Of a stretch of DNA of 64,000 nt, positions 11,525 through 23,329 are shown piece by piece; the stretch's first letter is position 1; the number at the start of each line of letters is the position of its first letter. Location: the NCBI GenBank assembly GCA_945910005.1, contig OX246740.1, forward strand, positions 6,570,845-6,634,844. The letters are read 5' to 3'. This DNA comes from Isoperla grammatica. Taxonomy: Eukaryota > Arthropoda > Insecta > Plecoptera > Perlodidae. Both the position numbers and the translations under genes were made by a program. Under the pieces are notes generated by a model. That model saw nothing but the letters and a program-made list of their open reading frames with translations. It was not told the origin of the DNA and did not search any database.

Positions 11525-12003
11525 CTACTCGGTCCAGCTCCACTCTGTGACTGTGACAAGCCCTATTGTTTCCCGCATATCGTTCTCACGCGTGATCGAG
11601 CCACCCCGCGCCTGTTCTACCAGTTCGACTCCGTCGTTATCTCCTGACGTCATCTCCGATAGCGCTCGCCGTGTTTCCTGCGCGTTGTTGATGCGATGTA
11701 TAGTAGGTTTCCAAATGCGGCTCATCTTCAGTCCATCTTCCCGATTGAAATTATTTGGGATGCTTTTCAATTTCAATTGCTTCCCGGACAAGACGGGACC
11801 GATAATGCGTTGTAACAGCTAAAGCTCTTGTATCTTCGAAATTAATGCGATGACCTTCATTGAAGCTATGTTCTGCTATTGCCGACATATCTATGTGGCC
11901 CAGTTTTGTGTGGCTAATATGCTCTTTCAATCTCGTTGAAATTGAACGCCCTGTCTGGCCTATGTACACTTTATCGCACGCGCCACACGGGATCTGGTAT
12001 ACA
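11525..12003 (-). pseudogene. Penelope-like retroelement, C-terminal GIY-YIG endonuclease fragment, frameshifted
   Basis: Read from 12,003 leftwards, the minus strand encodes YQIPCGAC, then DKVYIGQTGRS (the GIY-YIG core of Penelope-like elements), then the arginine-containing ISTRLKEHI and the downstream EHSFNEGH histidines. With the CxxC these form the CCHH pattern typical of Penelope endonucleases. The first frame stops after EKHPK at 11,751. The coding continues in another frame (IPNNFNREDGLK, 11,525-11,791), so a one-base indel has broken the gene. No reverse-transcriptase region is present to the right; this is a 5'-truncated dead copy. Confidence 0.8.
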
Positions 12004-12060
12004 CACGTTCAATTTCAACGAGATTGAAAGAACATATTAGCCACACAAAACTGGGCCACA
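11889..12060. repeat. Inverted duplication inside the Penelope fragment
   Basis: 11,889-11,949 (coding for the EHI/STRLK part) reappears in inverse orientation at about 12,006-12,060. The two arms are separated by about 56 bp that encode the CxxC and YIG core. Penelope-like elements are known for partial and inverted copies at their ends, so this probably marks the original insertion junction. Confidence 0.75.
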
Positions 12061-12532
12061 TACTGTAGAGTTCCGCGAGAGTTTACACCATGGCCACACC
12101 ATTTTCCCCCCGTTTTGTACACCCATAGATACGTTGAAAGATGAACTACCCCGGGATTTCTTGTTTTCCTGGAACGATCGGACAGTTTATGAATTAGAGC
12201 CTATTGAGTAGACCACGGTCGCATGAAATTATGCGGAAATCCATTGAAAAATCAACTTAAATATTTTAATTTATTTAAAGAAACCTTATTAACGGATTTA
12301 AATAATATTTCGTGCAATTATTAGCAACATATCGAGAAATAATTTACAAAAATTCTAAGGTTGTTACTTGAACCACCATCTTGTAAAAAAATCATATGTT
12401 TATTGTAAAGGTATTTTTTTTTTGTAAGAGTAATATGATATGATATGCATTTTGTAATATGATTTGATTTATAAAAAAAAAATCGCTCATCTGACAACGC
12501 GTAGCGTTTTCCTAGTATACTAAGGTATTTGG

Positions 12533-12608
12533 TTCGTTATTGTTGCAGTGATTCAAAGCAACATGATTCTCAAGGTGAAAAGCTACCACAGCAGCATTCT
12601 GTCCCCAC
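12533..12608 (+). repeat. Solitary diverged copy of the 75-bp acceptor unit
   Basis: It contains 'ggttcgttattgttgcagtg' followed by 'attcaaagcaacatgattct', then 'gtgaaaagctaccacagcag'. This matches the array at 9,266-10,540 and lies about 2 kb beyond it, with the acceptor intact. It shows that the unit was once moved or that the duplicated block was larger. Confidence 0.75.
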
Positions 12609-12869
12609 CGACATACAACCTCACCATAAAGAAGAACCCCATCATGTTGTCTTAGGAGGCGCGGTCGTCTCGCCATGACAGAAACGTCTCCCGCCATGAC
12701 AGAAAGGTCTCCCGCTACCTACATAAGAAGAGATAGTTAATATCACTGAGTATAGAAAATGGACGTGGCATCAAATAATGTTCTTTGCTCTCAACTTATC
12801 TCTAAATATGTGGTAAGATGGGACCATTAAATGATGATGATTTATATTGCTGTACGTCTCTAAAAGCCA

Positions 12870-13121
12870 GGGCCTGGATTCACAAAAATGCCTAACTTTA
12901 AGCTTCCTAATTTAGGCAAATCCTAGCTAGATAAATCAAGATAAATCATTTCTGGGTATTACTAGACATTCACAAATAAAATATTATTAGTTAAATTGTT
13001 GATATTTTACTATATTTTATCTTTAAGACATTGCAGAACGACATATGCGTGATTGATATCACTAACATTTGCCTAATTTAGGACGTCTTAGCACTTAGAC
13101 ACCTTTGTGAATCTGGGAAGC
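12870..13121. mobile_element. MITE with 'cctggattcacaaa' inverted ends
   Basis: The left end 'cctggattcacaaaaatgcc' and inner 'cctaatttaggcaaa' are mirrored by 'acacctttgtgaatctggg' and 'tttgcctaatttagg' on the right. The element is about 250 bp, A/T-rich and non-coding. Confidence 0.55.
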
Positions 13122-13129
13122 TGTGAAGC

Positions 13130-16100
13130 TTGCTTCATTTTAATCATGGTATTCGATACGGTAAGGGGTGATAGGTGAAGATGAAAAAGAGATCCAAAAA
13201 CCCATTCCTGGAAACTAACATGGTCAAACCCTCGTTATACTACGTATCATACGCTTAGGACTACATGAGCTATAGGCACCGAGATTGGCCACTGAGGGCG
13301 CTAGTGAAAACGAATAAAGCGCTCAAAGTGGCAATGTCGCGCAACAACCTGATGAAGCAGCGTCGTTCTTCCTACGTCGATAATGTCAAATTGTGATAAT
13401 AGGGAATGTTCATAAAAAATAAATATTGTTCAGAGTACCAAAAAATGATAGATCCTTATCCAAAAATTACGTGGAAATAATGTTTATGTCTGAGAAGTGC
13501 ATAGTTTCAATTCTATTAGCATTTAAAGCTCTAATCTTTGCTTAAAGTATGACATTTCTACCTGCATTGAGAAACGGTCCGTGACGTCAAACGTTGGTAA
13601 ACAACAGATTTTATGAATTAATTTATCCAAGCTCTTTGGAATTCACAACTATTTCGCCTGTTATAACAGCACTTCATTGTTGTCGATCTTCAGACGTTTC
13701 ATTTTAAAACCACAATGTTTTCAACTATTCGTAAAAAATACTGTTATTATTGATTATATTCGTATAAATTTATGTTCAATAGTATTTATTGAACATTCTA
13801 GAAACAAATTTGATACAAAACATTCTATTGTGAGTGAAATTATTAGCAAAACAGCGTTTCTTGGTATGATTGGGTGGTTGTGATCCAAACGTTTGACGTC
13901 ATTCCCCGTTTTTCCCGCCAAAACGATGTGTGAAAGTTTCGGGAGATTTTTATCAATGAAATCTATTCCAAACACACACAAAAATTAATATTATTCTTTA
14001 TAGAAAATGAAATTCAACTAGATGGAACTATAAAAAATGATCTGCACATTCCCTGTTTAATTAAATACGGCTTTTAAAAATTTTGGGCAGAGTATGCATC
14101 CTATCAGTAAATCGTAAAAGGGTAAGCCGCCATTTTAATCAGGACACGTTTTAGACGTACAATCAACAAATATCACACAGCAAACACAAGCAAAACAAGA
14201 CAATAAAAAACAAAACAAAAACACAAAAGAAAACAACAAAACAGAATAAAAACACACCAACAAGAAAAAACATACAAACACAAAACAAAAAACAAAATAT
14301 ATAACACTAAAATATTCAGCACTATTTTCAACCGCGGAAATAATAATATTCATAATTCATTCATAATTTTGTTGCTAAATTTGGCCACATATGTACTAAC
14401 ACACGGTGCCTAGTGGACGGCTGGAACACTTAAAGCTAGGGCTGCAGTTCGACTTATTGGAGATCGACGCTGAACTTTTTCCGACGTCGACATCGAATCG
14501 TAAATAACCGTTTTCAAAAAGCAAAACATGTCGAAATCTGTATTGGGAACGCAGGAGACGACCTACGTTAGTACCGATCGATGAAAATACACTTTTATCG
14601 ATCATTGGAACGTATAGGGAGTATTCACTGACGTCATATCGGCTTCAAGTTTCATTTAGCTGTCAAAAGAAAACGAATAATATTGTTTACGGGGAAATAT
14701 GACAAGTTTGAACACGTATATCCCCCTATAAAGTGTACGAAAATGATTATTGTATGCTTTTCTAAACGATTAATAGAGTAATCGAGGCAAAAGAGTTTGT
14801 TTATGTTGACTTTAAGTGATAATAGCAAACCAAAGTTAGAGAACAGTTGAATTTGCATCAAACGCCAGCTGAAACATAGTTAGAATTAACTACCAATCAC
14901 ATGCCATTGTGGCCTCCAATGTGGCCACCATGCGCAATACGTGCATACACCCTATTGTCATGATTATCACATTTGTGGCATAAACAAGGGCTGTGTTCCT
15001 TCTTCCAGCACAGCCTTCTCGTATTTGAAAACCTTCCCGAGTTGACGAAAGACGTGATCACATACGCGCTGTAAGTGTGGACCATACTCCAAAGTGCTCA
15101 CATAATTCTGGTTTTCAACAGACTTCCTTATATTTAGGGCTTTAGGTCTACAAGAAACATGTAAGTTAGTTTTATCACGCTTTCCGGATTGCGGTTGCAA
15201 TCCCGATAAAGACAATTGTGGTCAACAAATAGGTTATATGACGTCAGGATTGATTAGAGGAAAGGGACAAGTAAGAGGACTAATATTCAAAGGCGGAAGG
15301 GAGGACAAGGAAAAGTGGGGACCTAATTGTCTCGCCTTTTACGATCGGCAGAAGTATACCCTAGCCTAGACCAATGCAACCGTGAACGCAATCAGCTATG
15401 ACGGATGCAGGATAGTTGATGTCGATTAAACGTTCATCCAGGAAACCGCGGTTTGTGCTTCCTATCATTGTTTGAGCATGGATTTCAATAGACGCTTTTT
15501 TATCCTCATACATTATCCAGTCGAGTTCTCGTTTATCATCATTGTGAAAATAGAATACGTGCAGTGCCAATATCATGAATCACCCAACTTATTGCTCCGT
15601 GAGATCTGTGCTTGAATCTTTAGTGGTGGATATGGTTTAATTCATGAGATGAAAACCCCATCGTCCACCTTACTTCTGAAGCTAATTCAAGGCCTCTCTT
15701 ACAGTACCTTACCTACAGTTTCGTACGTCTGCTAATTCCATAAGCAAATTTGATGTTGCTTAATTTAGAGTATAGCCATAACGATTCGTCATCATTGAAC
15801 CACTTTAACAGTGCAGTGGCTTTACTAAGTTCTTTTCACAAATATTAACTTCGTCACAAGGTATACCATCGCCATGATTGAACTGTTATTTAGTGTAGGG
15901 GTGCTGCCTTATGGCTTGCATTAATATTCATGTATTTTGATGTTGCCGTTTAGCAAAAAATAACCAAACATATGTGAATAGGAAATGTACCAAAAAGACT
16001 GAATGAATGGTAATGTGCTAATGATGACGATTTTGTTGTTAATAGGTTGTACGTTGGATGCGTTAATCTTTGATTTTATTAAATCAATAAATTACTTATA

Positions 16101-16565
16101 TCTAGTTGTGCTTCTGTAATCTACAATCTTTTGTAAAACATTGTACTTTATATGCAATTCCGTACACGTCGTTTCTGTGTTCTGTCTGTAGATCTGAAAA
16201 TTTCTTAATTTTGTGTAATTCTCTTTATTTGTAGATTATAACTTTTAAGAAAGCAATACATTATATAATATGGACCCAATCTGAACTAATCTGTACTTTT
16301 GTGTATAAACAAATTTTGAATGGGCATCGTTAAATTAAATTGTTGTTTCTATTGCTGATAGCTACTTTACAGTTTTGAGCTGACGTGTATTTATTTTGGT
16401 ATTTTCCTTCCCCCCTTTCCTTCTCGGGAGGCCCAGGTCCACCTGTTGCATGGCCAGCTGGGACACGCACATGCGTAGTACGTATAGAAGATGCTCCCGA
16501 CCTACCTCCACTGAACCGTGCTAGGTTGCCATATCTACACGGCATCCTGTAGACACTTCACGTAA
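13130..16565. other. Non-coding stretch with one coding-like fragment
   Basis: Nothing strong is recognised. Possible weak inverted ends 'agggaatgt...cataaaaaa' occur near 13,402 and 14,056. The interval 14,967-15,215 is listed separately. A degraded 'cgccttttacgatcggcag' block near 15,335 resembles the SINE-associated block at about 6,809. The rest is A/T-rich. Confidence 0.5.
14967..15215 (-). pseudogene. Possible coding remnant of unknown family
   Basis: The minus-strand frame has balanced amino-acid composition unlike the surrounding AT-rich frames. Its centre includes YVSTLEYGPHLQRVCDHVF followed by RQLGKVFKYEKAVLEEG. I do not recognise the family. No clear splice sites or start context were found, so it may be a decayed transposon-derived exon. 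Confidence 0.25.
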
Positions 16566-19500
16566 ACACACAACTATAGGACACAGACTCTGAGATGCAA
16601 CAGTGGCGCCGGTAGTATTGACGTCGTCTGCATTAAGGCGTCACGATGCACTCCGGTCCGTGACACAAGTAAACACACAACTAGGACACAGACTCTGAGA
16701 TGCAACAGTGGCGCCGGTAGTATTGACGTCGTCTGCATTAAGGCGTCACGATGCACTCCGGTCCGTGACACAAGTAAACACACAACTAGGACACAGACTC
16801 TGAGATGCAACAGTGGCGCCGGTAGTATTGACGTCGTCTGCATTAAGGCGTCACGATGCACTCCGGTCCGTGACACAAGTAAACACACCACTAGGACACA
16901 GACTCTGAGATGCAACAGTGGCGCCGGTAGTATTGACGTCGTCTGCATTAAGGCGTCACGATACACTCCGGTCCGTGACACAAGTAAACACACAACTAGG
17001 ACACAGACTCTGAGATGCAACAGTGGCGCCGGTAGTATTGACGTCGTCTGCATTAAGGCGTCACGATGCACTCCGGTCCGTGACACAAGTAAACACACAA
17101 CTAGGACACAGACTCTGAGATGCAACAGTGGCGCCGGTAGTATTGACGTCGTCTGCATTAAGGCGTCACGATGCACTCCGGTCCGTGACACAAGTAAACA
17201 CACAACTAGGACACAGACTCTGAGATGCAACAGTGGCGCCGGTAGTATTGACGTCGTCTGCATTAAGGCGTCACGATGCACTCCGGTCCGTGACACAAGT
17301 AAACACACAACTAGGACACAGACTCTGAGATGCAACAGTGGCGCCGGTAGTATTGACGTCGTCTGCATTAAGGCGTCACGATGCACTCCGGTCCGTGACA
17401 CAAGTAAACACACAACTAGGACACAGACTCTGAGATGCAACAGTGGCGCCGGTAGTATTGACGTCGTCTGCATTAAGGCGTCACGATGCACTCCGGTCCG
17501 TGACACAAGTAAACACACAACTAGGGCACAGACTCTGAGATGCAACAGTGGCGCCGGTAGTATTGACGTCGTCTGCATTAAGGCGTCACGATGCACTCCG
17601 GTCCGTGACACAAGTAAACACACAACTAGGACACAGACTCTGAGATGCAACAGTGGCGCCGGTAGTATTGACGTCGTCTGCATTAAGGCGTCACGATGCA
17701 CTCCGGTCCATGACACAAGTAAACACACAACTAGGACACAGACTCTGAGATGCAACAGTGGCGCCGGTAGTATTGACGTCGTCTGCATTAAGGCGTCACG
17801 ATGCACTCCGGTCCGTGACACAAGTAAACACACAACTAGGACACAGACTCTGAGATGCAACAGTGGCGCCGGTAGTATTGACGTCGTCTGCATTAAGGCG
17901 TCACGATGCACTCCGGTCCGTGACACAAGTAAACACACAACTATAGGACACAGACTCTGAGATGCAACAGTGGCGCCGGTAGTATTGACGTCGTCTGCAT
18001 TAAGGCGTCACGATGCACTCCGGTCCATGACACAAGTAAACACACAACTAGGACACAGACTCTGAGATGCAACAGTGGCGCCGGTAGTATTGACGTCGTC
18101 TGCATTAAGGCGTCACGATGCACTCCGGTCCGTGACACAAGTAAACACACAACTAGGACACAGACTCTGAGATGCAACAGTGGCGCCGGTAGTATTGACG
18201 TCGTCTGCATTAGGGCGTCACGATGCACTCCGGTCCGTGACACAAGTAAACACACAACTAGGACACAGACTCTGAGATGCAACAGTGGCGCCGGTAGTAT
18301 TGACGTCATCTGCATTAAGGCGCCACGATGCACTCCGGTCCGTGACACAAGTAAACACACCACTAGGACACAGACTCTGAGATGCAACAGTGGCGCCGGT
18401 AGTATTGACGTCGTCTGCATTAAGGCGTCACGATGCACTCCGGTCCGTGACACAAGTAAACACACCACTAGGACACAGACTCTGAGATGCAACAGTGGCG
18501 CCGGTAGTATTGACGTCGTCTGCATTAAGGCGTCACGATGCACTCCGGTCCGTGACACAAGTAAACACACAACTAGGACACAGACTATGAGATGCAACAG
18601 TGGCGCCGGTAGTATTGACGTCGTCTGCATTAAGGCGTCACGATGCACTCCGGTCCGTGACACAAGTAAACACACAACTAGGACACAGACTCTGAGATGC
18701 AACAGTGGCGCCGGTAGTATTGACGTCGTCTGCATTAAGGCGTCACGATGCACTCCGGTCCGTGACACAAGTAAACACACCACTAGGACACAGACTCTGA
18801 GATGCAACAGTGGCGCCGGTAGTATTGACGTCGTCTGCATTAAGGCGTCACGATGCACTCCGGTCCGTGACACAAGTAAACACACAACTAGGACACAGAC
18901 TCTGAGATGCAACAGTGGCGCCGGTAGTATTGACGTCGTCTGCATTAAGGCGTCACGATGCACTCCGGTCCGTGACACAAGTAAACACACAACTAGGACA
19001 CAGACTCTGAGATGCAACAGTGGCGCCGGTAGTATTGACGTCGTCTGCATTAAGGCGTCACGATGCACTCCGGTCCGTGACACAAGTAAACACACAACTA
19101 GGACACAGACTCTGAGATGCAACAGTGGCGCCGGTAGTATTGACGTCGTCTGCATTAAGGCGCCACGATGCACTCCGGTCCGTGACACAAGTAAACACAC
19201 AACTAGGACACAGACTCTGAGATGCAACAGTGGCGCCGGTAGTATTGACGTCGTCTGCATTAAGGCGCCACGATGCACTCCGGTCCGTGACACAAGTTAA
19301 CACACAACTAGGACACAGACTCTGAGATGCAACAGTGGCGCCGGTAGTATTGACGTCGTCTGCATTAAGGCGTCACGATGCACTCCGGTCCGTGACACAA
19401 GTAAACACACAACTAGGACACAGACTCTGAGATGCAACAGTGGCGCCGGTAGTATTGACGTCGTCTGCATTAAGGCGTCACGATGCACTCCGGTCCGTGA

Positions 19501-20013
19501 CACAAGTAAACACACAACTAGGACACAGACTATGAGATGCAACAGTGGCGCCGGTAGTATTGACGTCGTCTGCATTAAGGCGTCACGATGCACTCCGGTC
19601 CGTGACACAAGTAAACACACAACTAGGACACAGACTCTGAGATGCAACAGTGGCGCCGGTAGTATTGACGTCGTCTGCATTAAGGCGTCACGATGCACTC
19701 CGGTCCGTGACACAAGTAAACACACAACTAGGACACAGACTCTGAGATGCAACAGTGGCGCCGGTAGTATTGACGTCGTCTGCATTAAGGCGTCACGATG
19801 CACTCCGGTCCGTGACACAAGTAAACACACAACTAGGACACAGACTCTGAGATGCAACAGTGGCGCCGGTAGTATTGACGTCGTCTGCATTAAGGCGTCA
19901 CGATGCACTCCGGTCCGTGACACAAGTAAACACACAACTAGGACACAGACTCTGAGATGCAACAGTGGCGCCGGTAGTATTGACGTCGTCTGCATTAAGG
20001 CGTCACGATGCAC
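16566..20013. repeat. 105-bp satellite array, about 33 copies
   Basis: The unit runs through 'caacagtggcgccggtagta', 'ttgacgtcgtctgcattaag', 'gcgtcacgatgcactccggt', 'ccgtgacacaagtaaacaca' and 'caactaggacacagactctg'. Copies are nearly identical, with scattered single-base variants. Because 105 = 3 x 35 the array is open in several frames (454, 450 and 274 codons on minus; 237 and 200 on plus), but these are periodic artefacts with no start context or conserved domain. A two-base insertion (ctatagg for ctagg) occurs twice, 1,367 bp apart, implying higher-order duplication of a 13-unit block. The array ends in 'ctccatgcactccatgcact'-type 9-bp repeats (20,014-20,058). Confidence 0.95.
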
Positions 20014-20169
20014 TCCATACTTTCCATGCACTCCATGCACTCCATGCACTCCATGCATTGCAATGCATTTCATGTGTAAAGGCTTGGTTTTTTCCCATGC
20101 ACTCCATGCATTGCAATGCATTGCACGTCTGTAAAGGCTCGATTTTCACGTTGTTCTTTCACTTCATTG

Positions 20170-20345
20170 AGTAAGGTCAGTGGTACAAGTGAGTCTGGGA
20201 GAGCCATCGTAAACAGCCATCTGTTGCATGCGGGGTTGCCTTCCCGCCGATCGTCGCGCATGCGCATTGTTGCCAGACTCACGTCACTCTCCGACGCGAC
20301 GCCTGGCGTCAACGTCGGAAGTTACAACACAAACGCGGAATCGTT
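20170..20345. promoter_or_regulatory. CpG-rich promoter-like patch
   Basis: It contains a perfect palindrome gcgcatgcgc at 20,256-20,265 (NRF1-like), 'ttcccgcc' just upstream (E2F-like), and clustered CpGs ('ctccgacgcgacgcc'). This contrasts with the AT-rich surroundings. No downstream gene was recognised, so function is only a suggestion. Confidence 0.25.
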
Positions 20346-21344
20346 GTTAGCTTAACAAGTAGATAGCGATGCTAAGCAAACAAACTATGCGCCACTTATA
20401 AGCGCTGCTAAGTAATCTCCTTGTCTTCACTATTTATGATTTAACAATAAATAACAATGAACAAATGACGGCTAAACTCCTCATAAAAGTTATTTTTCTA
20501 GGTACCATAATCTATTTTGAGATGAGTAATAATGAATGTTACCCGGCCGCTGAAAATTAGTCCTGATAAATGACTAGGAATTATTTGCAAACGTTTTTTG
20601 TTTGTTAAAATAATGAATAAATTATTTGTTTTTGAAAGTCACAGTACAAATCCCATTGAGCGTTGAGGCGTAAGGTTTGTGAGTTATGGGGAGGGGGTCG
20701 GGGGGGGGGGGGGGGGGTAATTTCTTGATTTTTTTTCGTGGCAAACAAACAAAATCAGGATGGTCAAATATTTTCATTGGTGCAGGCCTAACTATTTTAT
20801 TTATTATTAAATACTTTTATATTATTATTTTAACTGCATGATTTTATTCAATTAGGTTCTGTCGTCCAATTTTGCAATCGAATTCTAACTAACTATCTAT
20901 CGTACCGATTTTCACCAAATTTTGCATACTAGTCCATTTTCGATGACAATATATTTGGCCATTATAATTTTTTTTTTAAGAGTTTGGGAGAGGGTGGGGG
21001 TGGTTGTTAGCTACACTCGCTTATGACATTGCATTCATGTATTATTATAATTATTATTATCGTTAGTATCGTCATCATCATCATCAACATTACTATGATT
21101 ATGTATATTTATATAAGACCAATGTAGTCCTACGGGTATTTAATAAAATATTTCAATTGATTAATGGTTGTAACTTGTAATGCAGCCCGGGAGCTAAGAA
21201 AAGTTGACTTTATTTTGAGGGATGATTGAAATTGAGAATAAGACAACATTCAAGCCCCCCCTCCCCCCCCCCCTCCCCCTCCCCCAGACAGTTTCTGTTA
21301 ATGGAATGATTTCTAACGAACGGCTACTTGGAAACGCGTCAGCG
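20346..21344. other. Non-coding AT-rich stretch with homopolymers
   Basis: It holds a G run at 20,700-20,717, a C-rich tract at about 21,256-21,287 and short ATT/ATC repeats near 21,040-21,085. No gene is seen. Confidence 0.6.
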
Positions 21345-21457
21345 TGTGCCCTAGTTGTGTGTTTACTTGTGTCATAGACCGTAGTGCATCATGGCGCCTA
21401 GACTGCAGACGATGTCAATACTACCGGCGCCACTGTTGCATCTCAGACTCTGTCTCG
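21345..21457 (-). repeat. Single inverted, diverged copy of the 105-bp satellite unit
   Basis: The reverse complement reads 'tctgagatgcaacagtggcg' then 'ccggtagtattgacatcgtc', matching the satellite with about 10% differences. Flanks are unrelated to the array. It may be the progenitor-like single copy, or a copy displaced by inversion. Confidence 0.85.
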
Positions 21458-21804
21458 GGATAGCGGCCGAGCGCAGATTCCGGTCAATTGTTGAATCTTG
21501 GAACATCCACAAACTTCGATTTAGATCGAACACCATTAGTTTTGCGCAACATCGTTCATGAAGTCACTTACTTAATTTACAACATAGTTGCACGAAATGG
21601 CGGCAAATGTGAGATCGTATTGTAAATTTCCGTTCCGTCACGAATATGTTGATTTCAATGCGATTGTGCATTGTAGAATCACTGATTGTTGAGCGGGGCC
21701 TGCATGACATCGCTGCCCCGCACCTCCCACAGAATAAAGCCGGCTCGCCAGACGTCTGCAAGGTTACCGCAATACAAAATGTCGTGGTACGTTGGTAAAT
21801 GATA

Positions 21805-22015
21805 TGATATATTTGGGGGTTTACGTCCCATATTTTTGCAACGAGGCTAACCGAGACGATGAGTGGGTGATTATGAGAATTAAAAAACGCCACAAGACAT
21901 CCATGCCCAAGCCAGGATTTGAACCTGGAACACAGAGACCGCGGTTTAGTAGACCAACGCCTAATCGACCTCAGCCAACTATACGCCGGCGACGCAGAGC
22001 ACTTTGCACTCAGTG
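21805..22015 (-). mobile_element. SINE-B, tRNA-headed SINE
   Basis: On the minus strand the head reads 'tatagttggctgaggtcgat' (A-box region), then 'ggcgttggtctactaaacc', then the B box 'ggttcaaatcc' in 'ttccaggttcaaatcctggc', as in a tRNA gene. The body, on plus, is 'gggggtttacgtcccatatt' + 'tttgcaacgaggctaaccga' + 'gacgatgagtggg', shared with 6.58 and 58.03 kb. The head is extended by a non-tRNA body, so this is a SINE and not a functional tRNA gene. Confidence 0.8.
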
Positions 22016-22805
22016 CAGGTTATGTGGTTTAAAATTAATGAATGAAATTGTTAAACGATTAAATTATTATCCCCTCTCCTTCCCCTTCCCTCCCCCCTCC
22101 CACCAATAAAAAATTGCCCCATAAAAAATTGAGTATTTTTGAATTTCTTTCTACTCACGAATATTGTTATTTCTAAATTATTGTGTGCATTGTGGCGATT
22201 ATCACTTGACATCAACGCGTCGCACATAGCGTTTCCCTAGTATTTGCACAAAATGCATTCATTTTAATATGCAAAGGACATTAATATTTTATCTGTTTGA
22301 ATTTACCAACTCGGTTTAAAACTGTTTTTTCATAATATGTTATACTAAATGTTAAGTATTTCCATACACAGTAGTGACTGTAGTCCACATAGTTTAAGAA
22401 GGAATTTATAATCTCGCACAACCTTTAAACATTAACTTTTAAAGTATTACATAAAATTATAAGAAATTAACGGGCAAAAGTTGGAGATTTAAATAAAACT
22501 CGGCACCTCCACCAAATGAGAGAGATTGATTGATTCAAGTCCTTATTATGTCGGTTACATCCAACAATTTAGTTATGTAAATACATCGTTGTTATAAACA
22601 ATTGGATAATAAATAATTGAGAATACGGTATACAAAATATATGATAAAGAATATCAGATGTACGAAATGAAAATAATAATAATAATTTCAAAAAGAAATA
22701 CAAATACAGATACAAATTCTCATATAAAACACTAATAATTAGTAAAGTCAATCATTCATTCATAACATTCATCTATCTTTTGCACAGTTAAGTATGTTCG
22801 AACAG

Positions 22806-22910
22806 TTAGTGACGGTCCAGGACCCGATCATACGTTCTAGTTATTAATATTGGCTATTGGCATAATGCCCTACTAACTAGGACACGGAGCCGAGTCCTGG
22901 ACCGTCACCA
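22806..22910. mobile_element. Short MITE with 'agtgacggtccagga' inverted ends
   Basis: The left 'agtgacggtccaggacccg' is mirrored by 'cgagtcctggaccgtcacca' on the right. The element is about 105 bp, non-coding, and surrounded by AT-rich sequence. Confidence 0.65.
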
Positions 22911-23064
22911 ATATCTAGATACATAATAAAAGTAAAACATTTATAAATGTGCCCGAATATGCCTTAAATTCAAGTGCTTATTTAGACCCTAGCCACTTTA
23001 TTTGCCATAGCCTAAGCAAAGCCAAACCAAATATTAATATACACACGAGGAATGTACTACAGTA

Positions 23065-23327
23065 AAGCTCGGTTTACACACGTATTTAAGATTTAAGCTT
23101 TAAGGTTTTATTTTTGTTACTGTTTTACTTAGGATCGCTACCATTGGTCGGATTCCTAAAACGTCGCCTCTCATTGGCTGGGCTCAGGATTTAAGGTATA
23201 AGAGATAACGTTGCTATGGTTTCCTTAAATCTTAAACCTTAGGAAAGTGTGTAAACGCCATTGTGCTTTTGGCTTGTTTTAATTTTGTTCAACCTTGAAT
23301 CTTAAAATAAGTGTGTAAACCGAGCTT
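23065..23327. mobile_element. MITE, family 'GCTCGGTTTACAC' (best copy)
   Basis: The ends 'aagctcggtttacacac' and 'gtgtgtaaaccgagctt' are exact inverted repeats. Flanking TA/TAA on both sides is compatible with a short target duplication but ambiguous. The interior matches the copy at 301-550. Non-coding. Confidence 0.8.
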
Positions 23328-23329
23328 AA

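Noticed and set aside
16574..20134. Open frames of 200-454 codons on both strands across the 105-bp satellite
   Set aside because: The period is a multiple of three, so any frame without a stop in one unit stays open. There is no domain, start context or conserved flank.
21915..21990. Functional tRNA gene
   Set aside because: The tRNA-like sequence has intact A- and B-box character but is fused to a repeated body found elsewhere, so it is a SINE head.
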